This document shows positions 12,901-25,460 of a DNA stretch of 64,000 nucleotides, piece by piece; the first letter of the stretch is position 1; the number at the start of each line of letters is the position of its first letter. The notes under the pieces are model-generated. The model was given only the letters and a program-made list of their open reading frames with translations. It had not been told where the DNA came from and searched no databases. This stretch comes from Taudactylus pleione (Eukaryota > Chordata > Amphibia > Anura > Myobatrachidae): contig JAUIMM010000579.1 in the NCBI GenBank assembly GCA_031769625.1, positions 1,240,001 to 1,304,000 of the forward strand, read 5' to 3'. Both the position numbers and the translations under genes were made by a program.

Positions 12901-15900
12901 ACCTGACCTGAGGGGAGGTATACAGGGAGACGGGAGCCAGCCTCTCTGATACAGACTGTATAACCTGACCTGAGGGGAGGTATACAGGGAGACAGGAGCC
13001 TCTCTGATACAGACTGTATAACCTGACCTGAGGGGAGGTATACAGGGAGACAGGAGCCTCTCTGATACATACTGTATAACCTGACCTGAGGGGAGGTATA
13101 CAGGGAGACAGGAGACAGCGTCTCTGATACAGACTATATAACCTGACCTGAGGGGAGATATACAGGGAGACAGCCTCTCTGATACAGACTGTATAACCTG
13201 ACCTGAGGGGAGGTATACAGGGAGACGGGAGCCTCTCTGATACAGACTGTATAACCTGACCTGAGGGGAGGTATACAGGGAGACGGGAGCCAGCCTCTCT
13301 GATACAGACTGTATAACCTGACCTGAGGGGAGATATACAGGGAGACAGGAGCCTCTCTGATACAGACTGTATAACCTGACCTGAGGGGAGGTATACAGGG
13401 AGACAGGAGCCTCTCTGATACAGACTGTATAACCTGACCTGAGGGGAGGTATACAGGGAGACAGGAGCCTCTCTGATACAGACTGTATAACCTGACCTGA
13501 GGGGAGGTATACAGGGAGACAGGAGCCAGCCTCTCTGATACAGACTGTATAACCTGACCTGAGGGGAGGTATACAGGGAGACAGGAGCCTCTCTGATACA
13601 GACTGTATAACCTGACCTGAGGGGAGGTATACAGGGAGACAGGAGCCTCTCTGATACAGACTCTATAACCTGACCTGAGGGGAGGTATACAGGGAGACAG
13701 GAGCCAGCCTCTCTGATACAGACTGTATAACCTGACCTGAGGGGAGATATACAGGGAGACAGGAGCCTCTCTGATACAGACTGTATAACCTGACCTGAGG
13801 GGAGGTATACAGGGAGACAGGAGCCTCTCTGATACAGACTGTATAACCTGACCTGAGGGGAGGTATACAGGGAGACAGGAGCCAGCCTCTCTGATACAGA
13901 CTGTATAACCTGACCTGAGGGGAGGTATACAGGGAGACAGGAGCCACTCTGATACAGACTATATAACCTGACCTGAGGGGAGGTATACAGGGAGACAGGA
14001 GCCTCTCTGATACAGACTGTATAACCTGACCTGAGGGGAGGTATACAGGGAGACAGGAGCCTCTCTGATACAGACTGTATAACCTGACCTGAGGGGAGGT
14101 ATACAGGGAGACAGGAGCCTCTCTGATACAGACTGTATAACCTGACCTGAGGGGAGGTATACAGGGAGACAGGAGCCACTCTGATACAGACTATATAACC
14201 TGACCTGAGGGGAGGTATACAGGGAGACAGGAGCCTCTCTGATACAGACTGTATAACCTGACCTGAGGGGAGGTATACAGGGAGACAGGAGCCAGCCTCT
14301 CTGATACAGACTGTATAACCTGACCTGAGGGGAGGTATACAGGGAGACGGGAGCCTCTCTGATACAGACTGTATAACCTGTCCTGATGGGAGGTATACAG
14401 GGAGACAGGAGCCAGCCTCTCTGATACAGACTGTATAACCTGACCTGAGGGGAGGTATACAGGGAGACAGGAGCCTCTCTGATACAGACTGTATTACCTG
14501 ACCTGTGGGGAGGTATACAGGGAGACAGGAGCCTCTCTGATACAGACTGTATAACCTGACCTGAGGGGAGGTATACAGGGAGACAGGAGCCAGCCTCTCT
14601 GATACTGACTGTATAACCTGACCTGAGGGGAGATATACAGGGAGACAGGAGCCAGCCTCTCTGATACAGACTGTATAACCTGACCTGAGGGGAGATATAC
14701 AGGGAGACAGCCTCTCTGATACAGACTGTATAACCTGACCTGAGGGGAGGTATACAGGGAGACAGGAGCCAGCCTCTCTGATACAGACTGTATAACCTGA
14801 CCTGAGGGGAGGTATACAGGGAGACAGGAGCCAGCCTCTCTGATACACACTGTATAACCTGACCTGAGGGGAGGTATACAGGGAGACAGGAGCCTCTCTG
14901 ATACAGACTGTATAACCTGACCTGAGGGGAGGTATACAGGGAGACAGGAGCCTCTCTGATACAGACTGTATAACCTGACCTGAGGGGAGGTATACAGGGA
15001 GACAGGAGCCAGCCTCTCTGATACAGACTGTATAACCTGACCTGAGGGGAGGTATACAGGGAGACAGGAGCCAGCCTCTCTGATACAGACTGTATAACCT
15101 GACCTGAGGGGAGATATACAGGGAGACAGGAGCCTCTCTGATACAGACTGTATAACCTGACCTGAGGGGAGGTATACAGGGAGACAGGAGCCAGCCTCTC
15201 TGATACAGACTGTATAACCTGACCTGAGGGGAGGTATACAGGGAGACGGGAGCCAGCCTCTCTGATACAGACTGTATAACCTGACCTGAGGGGAGGTATA
15301 TAGGGAGACAGGAGCCTCTCTGATACAGACTGTATAACCTGACCTGAGGGGAGGTATACAGGGAGACGGGAGCCAGCCTCTCTGATACAGACTGTATAAC
15401 CTGACCTGAGGGGAGGTATACAGGGAGACAGGAGCCTCTCTGATACAGACTGTATAACCTGACCTGAGGGGAGGTATACAGGGAGACAGGAGACAGCGTC
15501 TCTGATACAGATTATATAACCTGACCTGAGGGGAGGTATACAGGGAGACGGGAGCCTCTCTGATACAGACTGCATAACCTGACCTGAGGGGAGGTATACG
15601 GGGAGACAGGAGCCAGCCTCTCTGATACAGACTGTATAACCTGACCTGAGGGGAGGTATACAGGGAGACGGGAGCCTCTCTGATACAGACTGCATAACCT
15701 GACCTGAGGGGAGGTATACAGGGAGACAGGAGCCAGCCTCTCTGATACAGACTGTATAACCTGACCTGAGGGGAGATATACAGTGAGACAGGAGCCAGCC
15801 TCTCTGATACAGACTGTATAACCTGACCTGAGGGGAGATATGCAGGGAGACAGGAGCCAGCCTCTCTGATACAGACTGTATAACCTGACCTGAGGGGAGG

Positions 15901-17400
15901 TATACAGGGAGACGGGAGCCTCTCTGATACAGACTGTATAACCTGACCTGAGGGGAGGTATACAGGGAGACAGGAGCCTCTCTGATACAGACTGTATAAC
16001 CTGACCTGAGGGGAGGTATACAGGGAGACAGGAGCCTGCCTCTCTGATACAGACTGTATAACCTGACCTGAGGGGAGATATACAGGGAGACAGCCTCTCT
16101 GATACAGACTGTATAACCTGACCTGAGGGGAGGTATACAGGGAGACAGTCTCTCTGATACAGACTGTATAACCTGACCTGTGGGGAGGTATACAGGGAGA
16201 CAGGAGCCAGCCTCTCTGATACAGACTGTATAACCTGACCTGAGGGGAGGTATACAGGGAGACGGGAGCCTCTCTGATACATACTGTATAACCTGACCTG
16301 AGGGGAGATATACAGGGAGACAGGAGCCTCTCTGATACAGACTGTATAACCTGACCTGAGGGGAGGTATACAGGGAGACAGGAGCCAGCCTCTCTGATAC
16401 AGACTGTATAACCTGACCTGAGGGGAGGTATACAGGGAGACAGGAGCCTCTCTGATACAGACTGTATAACCTGACCTGAGGGGAGGTATACAGGGAGACA
16501 GGAGCCTCTCTGATACAGACTGTATAACCTGACCTGAGGGGAGGTATACAGGGAGACAGGAGCCAGCCTCTCTGATACAGACTGTATAACCTGACCTGAG
16601 GGGAGGTATACAGGGAGACAGGAGCCAGCCTCTCTGATACAGACTGTATAACCTGACCTGAGGGGAGATATACAGGGAGACAGCCTCTCTGATACAGACT
16701 GTATAACCTGACCTGAGGGGAGATATACAGGGAGACAGGAGCCTCTCTGATACAGACTGTATAACCTGACCTGAGGGGAGGTATACAGGGAGACAGGAGC
16801 CTCTCTGATACAGACTGTATAACCTGACCTGAGGGGAGATATACAGGGAGACAGGAGCCAGCCTCTCTGATACAGACTGTATAACCTGACCTGAGGGGAG
16901 GTATACAGGGAGCCAGCCTCTCTGATACAGACTGTATAACCTGACCTGAGGGGAGGTATACAGGGAGACAGGAGCCTCTCTGATACAGACTGTATAACCT
17001 GACCTGAGGGGAGGTATATAGGGAGACAGGAGCCAGCCTCTCTGATACAGACTGTATAACCTGACCTGAGGGGAGGTATACAGGGAGAGAGGAGCCTCTC
17101 TGATACAGACTGTATAACCTGAACTGAGGGGAGGTATACAGGGAGACAGGAGCCTCTCTGATACAGACTGTATAACCTGACCTGAGGGGAGGTATACAGG
17201 GAGACAGGAGCCAGCCTCTGATACAGACTGTATAACCTGACCTGAGGGGAGGTATACAGGGAGACAGGAGCCTCTCTGATACAGACTGTATATAACCTGA
17301 CCTGAGGGGAGGTATACAGGGAGACAGGAGCCAGCCTCTCTGATACAGACTGTATAACCTGACCTGAGGGGAGGTATACAGGGAGACAGGAGCCTCTCTG
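9977..17400. repeat. Higher-order block A, copy 2
   Basis: It carries the block A variants in order: ATTACC at 9977 and 11701, CAAGG at 12086, CCTGTCCTGATGGG near 14,377, and GATACTGACTG at about 14,602. The offset to copy 1 is 9,710 bp from 1,991 on and becomes 9,942 bp after a net gain of four 58-bp units near 13.95-14.18 kb. Private changes include GTAGAACC near 12,001, a third ATTACC near 14,493 and TGCAGGG near 15,841. Near 17.4 kb it gives way to block P, whereas copies 1 and 3 continue with other sequence. Confidence 0.85.
13944..14291. repeat. Local four-unit (232 bp) expansion inside block A copy 2
   Basis: A unit starting CCACTCTG and carrying ACTATATA begins at 13944, and an equal unit begins at 14176, exactly 232 bp (4 x 58) later, with three plain 58-bp units between. 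Copies 1, 3 and 4 have only one such unit at this place (near 4,234 in copy 1). The marker offset to copy 1 changes from 9,710 to 9,942 across this point, confirming a net gain of four whole units. Confidence 0.88.
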
Positions 17401-20400
17401 ATACAGACTGTATAACCTGACCTGAGGGGAGATATACAGGGAGACAGGAGACAGCCTCTCTGATACAGACTGTATAACCTGACCTGAGGGGAGGTATACA
17501 GGGAGACAGGAGCCTCTCTAATACAGACTGTATAACCTGACCTGAGGGGAGATATACAGGGAGACGGGAGCCAGCCTCTCTGATACACACTGTATAACCT
17601 GACCTGAGGGGAGATATACAGGGAGACAGGAGCCTCTCTGATACAGACTGTATAACCTGACCTGAGGGGAGGTATACAGGGAGACAGGAGCCAGCCTCTC
17701 TGATACAGACTGTATAACCTGACCTGAGGGGAGGTATACAGGGAGACAGGAGCCTCTCTGATACAGACTGTATAACCTGACCTGAGGGGAGGTATACAGG
17801 GAGACAGGAGCCTCTCTGATACAGACTGTATAACCTGACCTGAGGGGAGATATACAGGGAGACAGGAGCCAGCCTCTCTGATACAGACTGTATAACCTGA
17901 CCTGAGGGGAGGTATACAGGGAGACAGGAGCATCTCTGATACAGACTGTATAACCTGACCTGAGGGGAGGTATACAGGGAGACAGGAGCCTCTCTGATAC
18001 AGACTGTATAACCTGACCTGAGGGGAGGTATACAGGGAGACAGGAGCCTCTCTGATACAGACTGTATAACCTGACCTGAGGGGAGGTATACAGGGAGACA
18101 GGAGCCAGCCTCTCTGATACAGACTGTATAACCTGACCTGAGGGGAGGTATACAGGGAGACAGGAGCCTCTCTGATACAGACTGTATAACCTGACCTGAG
18201 GGGAGGTATACAGGGAGACAGGAGCCAGCCTCTCTGATACAGACTGTATAACCTGACCTGAGGGGAGGTATACAGGGAGACAGGAGCCTCTCTGATACAG
18301 ACTGTATAACCTGACCTGTGGGGAGGTATACAGGGAGACAGGAGCCTCTCTGATACAGACTGTATAACCTGACCTGAGGGGAGGTATACAGGGAGACAGG
18401 AGCCAGCCTCTCTGATACAGACTGTATAACCTGACCTGAGGGGAGGTATACAGGGAGACAGGAGCCTCTCTGATACAGACTGTATAACCTGACCTGAGGG
18501 GAGATATACAGGGAGACAGGAGCCTCTCTGATACAGACTGTATAACCTGACCTGAGGGGAGATATACAGGGAGACAGCCTCTCTGATACAGACTGTATAA
18601 CCTGACCTGAGGGGAGGTATACAGGGAGACAGGAGCCTCTCTGATACAGACTGTATAACCTGACCTGAGGGGAGGTATACAGGGAGACAGGAGCCAGTCT
18701 CTCTGATACAGACTGTATAACCTGACCTGAGGGGAGGTATACAGGGAGACAGGAGCCAGCCTCTCTGATACAGACTGTATAACCTGACCTGAGGGGAGAT
18801 ATACAAGGAGACAGGAGTCTCTCTGATACAGACTGTATAACCTGACCTGAGGGGAGATATACAGGGAGACAGCCTCTCTGATACAGACTGTATAACCTGA
18901 CCTGAGGGGAGATATACAGGGAGACAGGAGCCTCTCTGATACAGACTGTATAACCTGACCTGAGGGGAGGTATTCAGGGAGACAGGAGCCAGCCTCTCTG
19001 ATACAGACTGTATAACCTGACCTGAGGGGAGATATACAGGGAGACAGGAGCCTCTCTGATACAGACTGTATAACCTGACCTGAGGGGAGATATACAGGGA
19101 GACAGGAGCCTCTCTGATACAGACTGTATAACCTGACCTGAGGGGAGGTATACAGGGAGACAGGAGCCAGCCTCTCTGATACAGACTGTATAACCTGACC
19201 TGAGGGGAGGTATACAGGGAGACAGGAGCCTCTCTGATACATACTGTATAACCTGACCTGAGGGGAGGTATACAGGGAGACAGGAGCCTCTCTGATACAG
19301 ACTGTATAACCTGACCTGAGGGGAGGTATACAGGGAGACAGGAGCCAGCCTCTCTGATACAGACTGTATAACCTGACCTGAGGGGAGGTATACAGGGAGA
19401 CAGGAGCCTCTCTGATACAGACTGTATAGCCTGACCTGAGGGGAGGTATACAGGGAGACAGGAGCCAGCCTCTCTGATACAGACTGTATAACCTGACCTG
19501 AGGGGAGATATACAGGGAGACAGGATCCTCTCTGATACAGACTGTATAACCTGACCTGAGGGGAGGTATACAGGGAGACAGGAGCCTCTCTGATACAGAC
19601 TGTATAACCTGACCTGAGGGGAGGTATACAGGGAGACAGGAGCTAGCCTCTCTGATACAGACTGTATAACCTGACCGGAGGGGAGGTATACGGGGAGACA
19701 GGAGCCTCTCTGATACAGACTGTATAACCTGACCTGAGAGGAGGTATACAGGGAGACAGGAGCTAGCCTCTCTGATACAGACTGTATAACCTGACCTGAG
19801 GGGAGGTATACAGGGAGACAGGAGCCTCTCTGATACAGACTGTATAACCTGACCTGAGGGGAGGTATACAGGGAGACAGGAGCCTCTCTGATACAGACTG
19901 TATAACCTGACCTGAGGGGAGGTATACAGGGAGACAGGAGCCTCTCTGATACAGACTGTATAACCTGACCTGAGGGGAGGTATACAGGGAGCCAGCCTCT
20001 CTGATACAGACTGTATAACCTGACCTGAGGGGAAGTATACAGGGAGACAGGAGCCAGCCTCTCTGATACAGACTGTATAACCTGACCTGAGGGGAGGTAT
20101 ACAGGGAGACAGGAGCCTCTCTGATACAGACTGTATAACCTGACCTGAGGGGAGGTATACAGGGAGACAGGAGCCAGCCTCTCTGATACAGACTGTATAA
20201 CCTGACCTGAGGGGAGGTATACAGGGAGACAGGAGCCAGCCTCTCTGATACAGACTGTATAACCTGACCTGAGGGGAGGTATACAGGGAGACAGGAGCCT
20301 CTCTGATACAGACTGTATAACCTGACCTGAGGGGAGGTATACAGGGAGACAGGAGCCAGCGTCTCTGATACAGACTGTATAACCTGACCTGAGGGGAGGT

Positions 20401-22640
20401 ATACAGGGAGACAGGATCCTCTCTGATACAGACTGTATAACCTGACCTGAGGGGAGGTATATAGGGAGACAGGAGCCAGCCTCTCTGATACAGACTGTAT
20501 AACCTGACCTGAGGGGAGGTATACAGGGAGACAGGAGCCTCTCTTATACACACTGTATAACCTGACCTGAGGGGAGATATACAGGGAGACAGCCTCTCTG
20601 ATACAGACTGTATACTCTGACCTGTGGGGAGGTATACAGGGAGACAGGAGCCTCTCTGATACAGACTGTATAACCTGACCTGAGGGGAGGTATACAGGGA
20701 GACGGGAGCCTCTCTGATACAGACTGTATAACCTGACCTGAGGGGAGGTATACAGGGAGACAGGAGCCAGCCTCTCTGATACAGACTGTATAACCTGACC
20801 TGAGGGGAGATATACAGGGAGACAGCCTCTCTGATACAGACTGTATAACCTGACCTGAGGGGAGGTATACAGGGAGACAGGAGCCTCTCTGATACAGACT
20901 GTATAACCTGACCTGAGGGGAGGTATACAGGGAGACAGGAGCCTCTCTGATACAGACTGTATAACCTGACCTGAGGGGAGGAATACAGGGAGACAGGAGA
21001 CAGTCTCTCTGATACAGACTGTATAACCTGACCTGAGGGGAGATATACAGGGAGACAGCCTCTCTGATACAGACTGTATAACCTGACCTGAGGGGAGGTA
21101 TACAGGGAGACAGGAGCCTCTCTGATACAGACTGTATAACCTGACCTGAGGGGAGGTATACAGGGAGACGGGAGCCTCTCTGATACAGACTGTATAACCT
21201 GACCTGAGGGGAGGTATACAGGGAGACAGGAGCCTCTCTGATACAGACTGTATAACCTGACCTGAGGGGAGGTATACAGGGAGACAGGAGCCTCTCTGAT
21301 ACAGACTGTATAACCTGACCTGAGGGGAGATATACAGGGAGCCAGCCTCTCTGATACAGACTGTATAACCTGACCTGAGGGGAGGTATACAGGGAGACAG
21401 GAGCCTCTCTGATACAGACTGTATAACCTGACCTGAGGGGAGATATACAGGGAGACAGGATCCTCTCTGATACAGACTGTATAACCTGACCTGAGGGGAG
21501 ATATACAGGGAGACAGGAGCCTCTCTGATACAGACTGTATAACCTGACCTGAGGGGAGGTATACAGGGAGACAGGATCCTCTCTGATACAGACTGTATAA
21601 CCTGACCTGAGGGGAGGTATACAGGGAGACAGGAGCCAGCCTCTCTGATACAGACTGTATAACCTGACCTGAGGGGAGATATACAGGGAGACAGGAGCCA
21701 GCCTCTCTGATACAGACTGTATAACCTGACCTGAGGGGAGATATACAGGGAGACAGGATCCTCTCTGATACAGACTGTATAACCTGACCTGAGGGGAGAT
21801 ATACAGGGAGACAGGAGCCTCTCTGATACACACTGTATAACCTGACCTGAGGGGAGGAATACAGGGAGACGGGAGCCTCTCTGATACAGACTGTATAACC
21901 TGACCTGAGGGGAGGTATACAGGGAGACAGGAGCCTCTCTGATACATACTGTATAACCTGACCTGAGGGGAGGTATACAGGGAGACAGGAGACAGCGTCT
22001 CTGATACAGACTGTATAACCTGACCTGAGGGGAGATATACAGGGAGACAGCCTCTCTGGTACAGACTGTATAACCTGACCTGAGGGGAGGTATACAGGGA
22101 GACGGGAGCCTCTCTGATACAGACTGTATAACCTGACCTGAGGGGAGGTATACAGGGAGACAGGAGACAGCCTCTCTGATACAGACTGTATAACCTGACC
22201 TGAGGGGAGATATACAGGGAGACAGGAGCCTCTCTGATACAGACTGTATAACCTGACCTGAGGGGAGGTATACAGGGAGACAGGAGCCACTCTGATACAG
22301 ACTGTATAACCTGACCTGAGGGGAGGTATACAGGGAGACAGGAGCCAGCCTCTCTGATACAGACTGTATAACCTGACCTGAGGGGAGGTATACAGGGAGA
22401 CAGGAGCCTCTCTGATACAGACTGTATAACCTGACCTGAGGGGAGATATACAGGGAGACAGGAGCCTCTCTGATACAGGCTGTATAACCTGACCTGAGGG
22501 GAGGTATACAGGGAGACAGGAGCCTCTCTGATACAGGCTGTATAACCTGACCTGAGGGGAGGTATACAGGGAGACGGGAGCCAGCCTCTCTGATACAGAC
22601 TGTATAACCTGACCTGAGGGGAGATATACAGGGAGACAAC
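17400..22640. repeat. Higher-order block P, copy 1
   Basis: Ordered markers are CTCTCTAATAC at 17520, two GAGCTAGCC units at 19641 and 19761 with ACCGGAGG between them, CTCTTATACACACTG at 20545, TATACTCTGACC near 20,610, and GACAACTCTC at 22637. The same series occurs in P2 (+8,057 to +8,235 bp) and P3 (about +31.7 to +32.0 kb). The TAATAC variant also occurs once in block A3 (near 40,566), so the assignment rests on the order of markers and not on any single one. Confidence 0.85.
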
Positions 22641-25460
22641 TCTCTGATACAGACTGTATAACCTGACCTGAGGGGAGGTATACAGGGAGACAGGGAGCCA
22701 GCCTCTCTGATACAGACTGTATAACCTGACCTGAGGGGAGGTATACAGGGAGACAGGAGCCTCTCTGATACAGACTGTATAACCTGACCTGAGGGGAGGT
22801 ATACAGGGAGACAGGATCCTCTCTGATACAGACTGTATAACCTGACCTGAGGGGAGGTATACAGGGAGACAGGAGCCAGCCTCTCTGATACAGACTGTAT
22901 AACCTGACCTGAGGGGAGGTATACAGGGAGACAGGAGCCAGCCTCTCTGATACAGACTGTATAACCTGGCCTGAGGGGAGGTATATAGGGAGACAGGAGC
23001 CAGCCTCTCTGATACAGACTGTATACCCTGACCTGTGGGGAGGTATACAGGGAGACAGGAGCCAGCCTCTCTGATACAGACTGTATAACCTGACCTGAGG
23101 GGAGGTATACAGGGAGACAGGAGCCAGCCTCTCTGATACAGACTGTATAACCTGACCTGAGGGGAGGTATACAGGGAGACGGGAGCCAGCCTCTCTGATA
23201 CAGACTGTATAACCTGACCTGAGGGGAGATATACAGGGAGACAGGAGCCTCTCTGATACAGACTGTATAACCTGACCTGAGGGGAGGTATACAGGGAGAC
23301 AGGAGCCAGCCTCTCTGATACAGACTGTATAACCTGACCTGAGGGGAGGTATACAGGGAGCCAGGAGCCTCTCTGATACAGACTGTATAACCTGACCTGA
23401 GGGGAGATATACAGGGAGACAGGAGCCTCTCTGATACAGACTGTATAACCTGACCTGAGGGGAGGTATACAGGGAGACAGGAGCCTCTCTGATACAGACT
23501 GTATAACCTGACCTGAGGGGAGGTATACAGGGAGACAGGAGCCAGCCTCTCTGATACAGACTGTATAACCTGACCTGAGGGGAGATATACAGGGAGACAG
23601 GAGCCTCTCTGATACAGACTGTATAACCTGACCTGAGGGGAGGTATACAGGGAGACAGGATCCTCTCTGATACAGACTGTATAACCTGACCTGAGGGGAG
23701 GTATACAGGGAGACGGGAGCCAGCCTCTCTGATACAGACTGTATAACCTGGCCTGAGGGGAGGTATATAGGGAGACAGGAGCCAGCCTCTCTGATACAGA
23801 CTGTATACCCTGACCTGTGGGGAGGTATACAGGGAGACAGGAGCCAGCCTCTCTGATACAGACTGTATAACCTGACCTGAGGGGAGGTATACAGGGAGAC
23901 AGGAGCCTCTCTGATACAGACTGTATAACCTGACCTGAGGGGAGATATACAGGGAGACAGGAGCCAGCCTCTCTGATACAGACTATATAACCTGACCTGA
24001 GGGGAAGTATACAGGGAGACAGGAGCCTCTCTGATACAGACTGTATAACCTGACCTGAGGGGAGGTATACAGGGAGACAGGAGCCTCTCTGATACAGACT
24101 GTATAACCTGACCTGAGGGGAGGTATACAGGGAGACAGGAGCCTCTCTGATACAGACTGTATAACCTGACCTGAGGGGAGATATACAGGGAGACAGCCTC
24201 TCTGATACAGACTGTATAACCTGACCTGAGGGGAGGTATACAGGGAGACAGGAGCCAGCCTCTCTGATACAGACTGTATAACCTGACCTGAGGGGAGGTA
24301 TACAGGGAGACAGGAGCCTCTCTGATACAGACTGTATAACCTGACCTGAGGGGAGGTATACAGGGAGACGGGAGCCAGCCTCTCTGATACAGACTGTATA
24401 ACCTGACCTGAGGGGAGGTATACAGGGAGACAGGAGCCAGCCTCTCTGATACAGACTGTAAAACCTGACCTGAGGGGAGATATACATGGAGACAGCCTCT
24501 CTGATACAGACTGTATAACCTGACCTGAGGGGAGGTATACAGGGAGACAGGGAGCCAGCCTCTCTGATACAGACTGTATAACCTGACCTGAGGGGAGGTA
24601 TACAGGGAGACAGGAGCTAGCCTCTCTGATACAGACTGTATAACCTGACCTGAGGGGAGGTATACAGGGAGACAGGAGCCTCTCTGATACACACTGTATA
24701 ACCTGACCTGAGGGGAGGTATACAGGGAGACAGGAGCCTCTCTGATACAGACTGTATAACCTGACCTGAGGGGAGGTATACAGGGAGACAGGAGCCAGCC
24801 TCTCTGATACACACTGTATAACCTGACCTGAGGGGAGGTATACAGGGAGACAGGAGCCTCTCTGATACAGACTGTATAACCTGACCTGAGGGGAGATATA
24901 CAGGGAGACAGCCTCTCTGATACAGACTGTATAACCTGACCTGAGGGGAGGTATACAGGGAGACAGGAGCCTCTCTGATACAGACTGTATAACCTGACCT
25001 GAGGGGAGATATACAGGGAGACAGGATCCTCTCTGATACAGACTGTATAACCTGACCTGAGGGGAGGTATACAGGGAGAGAGGAGCCTCTCTGATACACA
25101 CTGTATAACCTGACCTGAGGGGAGGTATACAGGGAGACAGGAGCCAGCCTCTCTGATACAGACTGTATAGCCTGACCTGAGGGGAGATATACAGGGAGAC
25201 AGGATCCTCTCTGATACAGACTGTATAACCTGACCTGAGGGGAGGTATACAGGGAGACAGGAGCCAGCGTCTCTGATACAGACTGTATAACCTGACCTAT
25301 GGGGAGGTATACAGGGAGACAGGAGCCAGCCTCTCTGATACAGACTGTATAACCTGACCTGAGGGGAGGTATACAGGGAGACAGGAGCCAGCCTCTCTGA
25401 TACAGACTGTATAACCTGACCTGAGGGGAGGTATACAGGGAGACAAGAGCCTCTCTGATA
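22640..25460. repeat. Higher-order block Q, copy 1
   Basis: Markers are CCTGGCCTGAGG (22967 and 23749), GTATACCCTGACC after each, TGTAAAACC at 24460, TATACATGG near 24,483, CCTATGGGG near 25,298 and GACAAGAGCC near 25,444. The same ordered set is in Q2 with an offset of 23,957 bp at the left end and 23,899 bp from the TGTAAAACC marker on, a one-unit (58 bp) difference. Confidence 0.85.
22967..24530. repeat. Nested 782-bp duplication within block Q copy 1
   Basis: The haplotype CCTGGCCTGAGG, then TATATAGGG, then GTATACCCTGACCTGTGG occurs twice, at 22967 and 23749, a separation of 782 bp or 13 units. The same pair with the same spacing is in Q2 (46,866 and 47,648). The duplication therefore predates the copying of block Q. 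The right limit of the second copy is not sharp. Confidence 0.72.
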
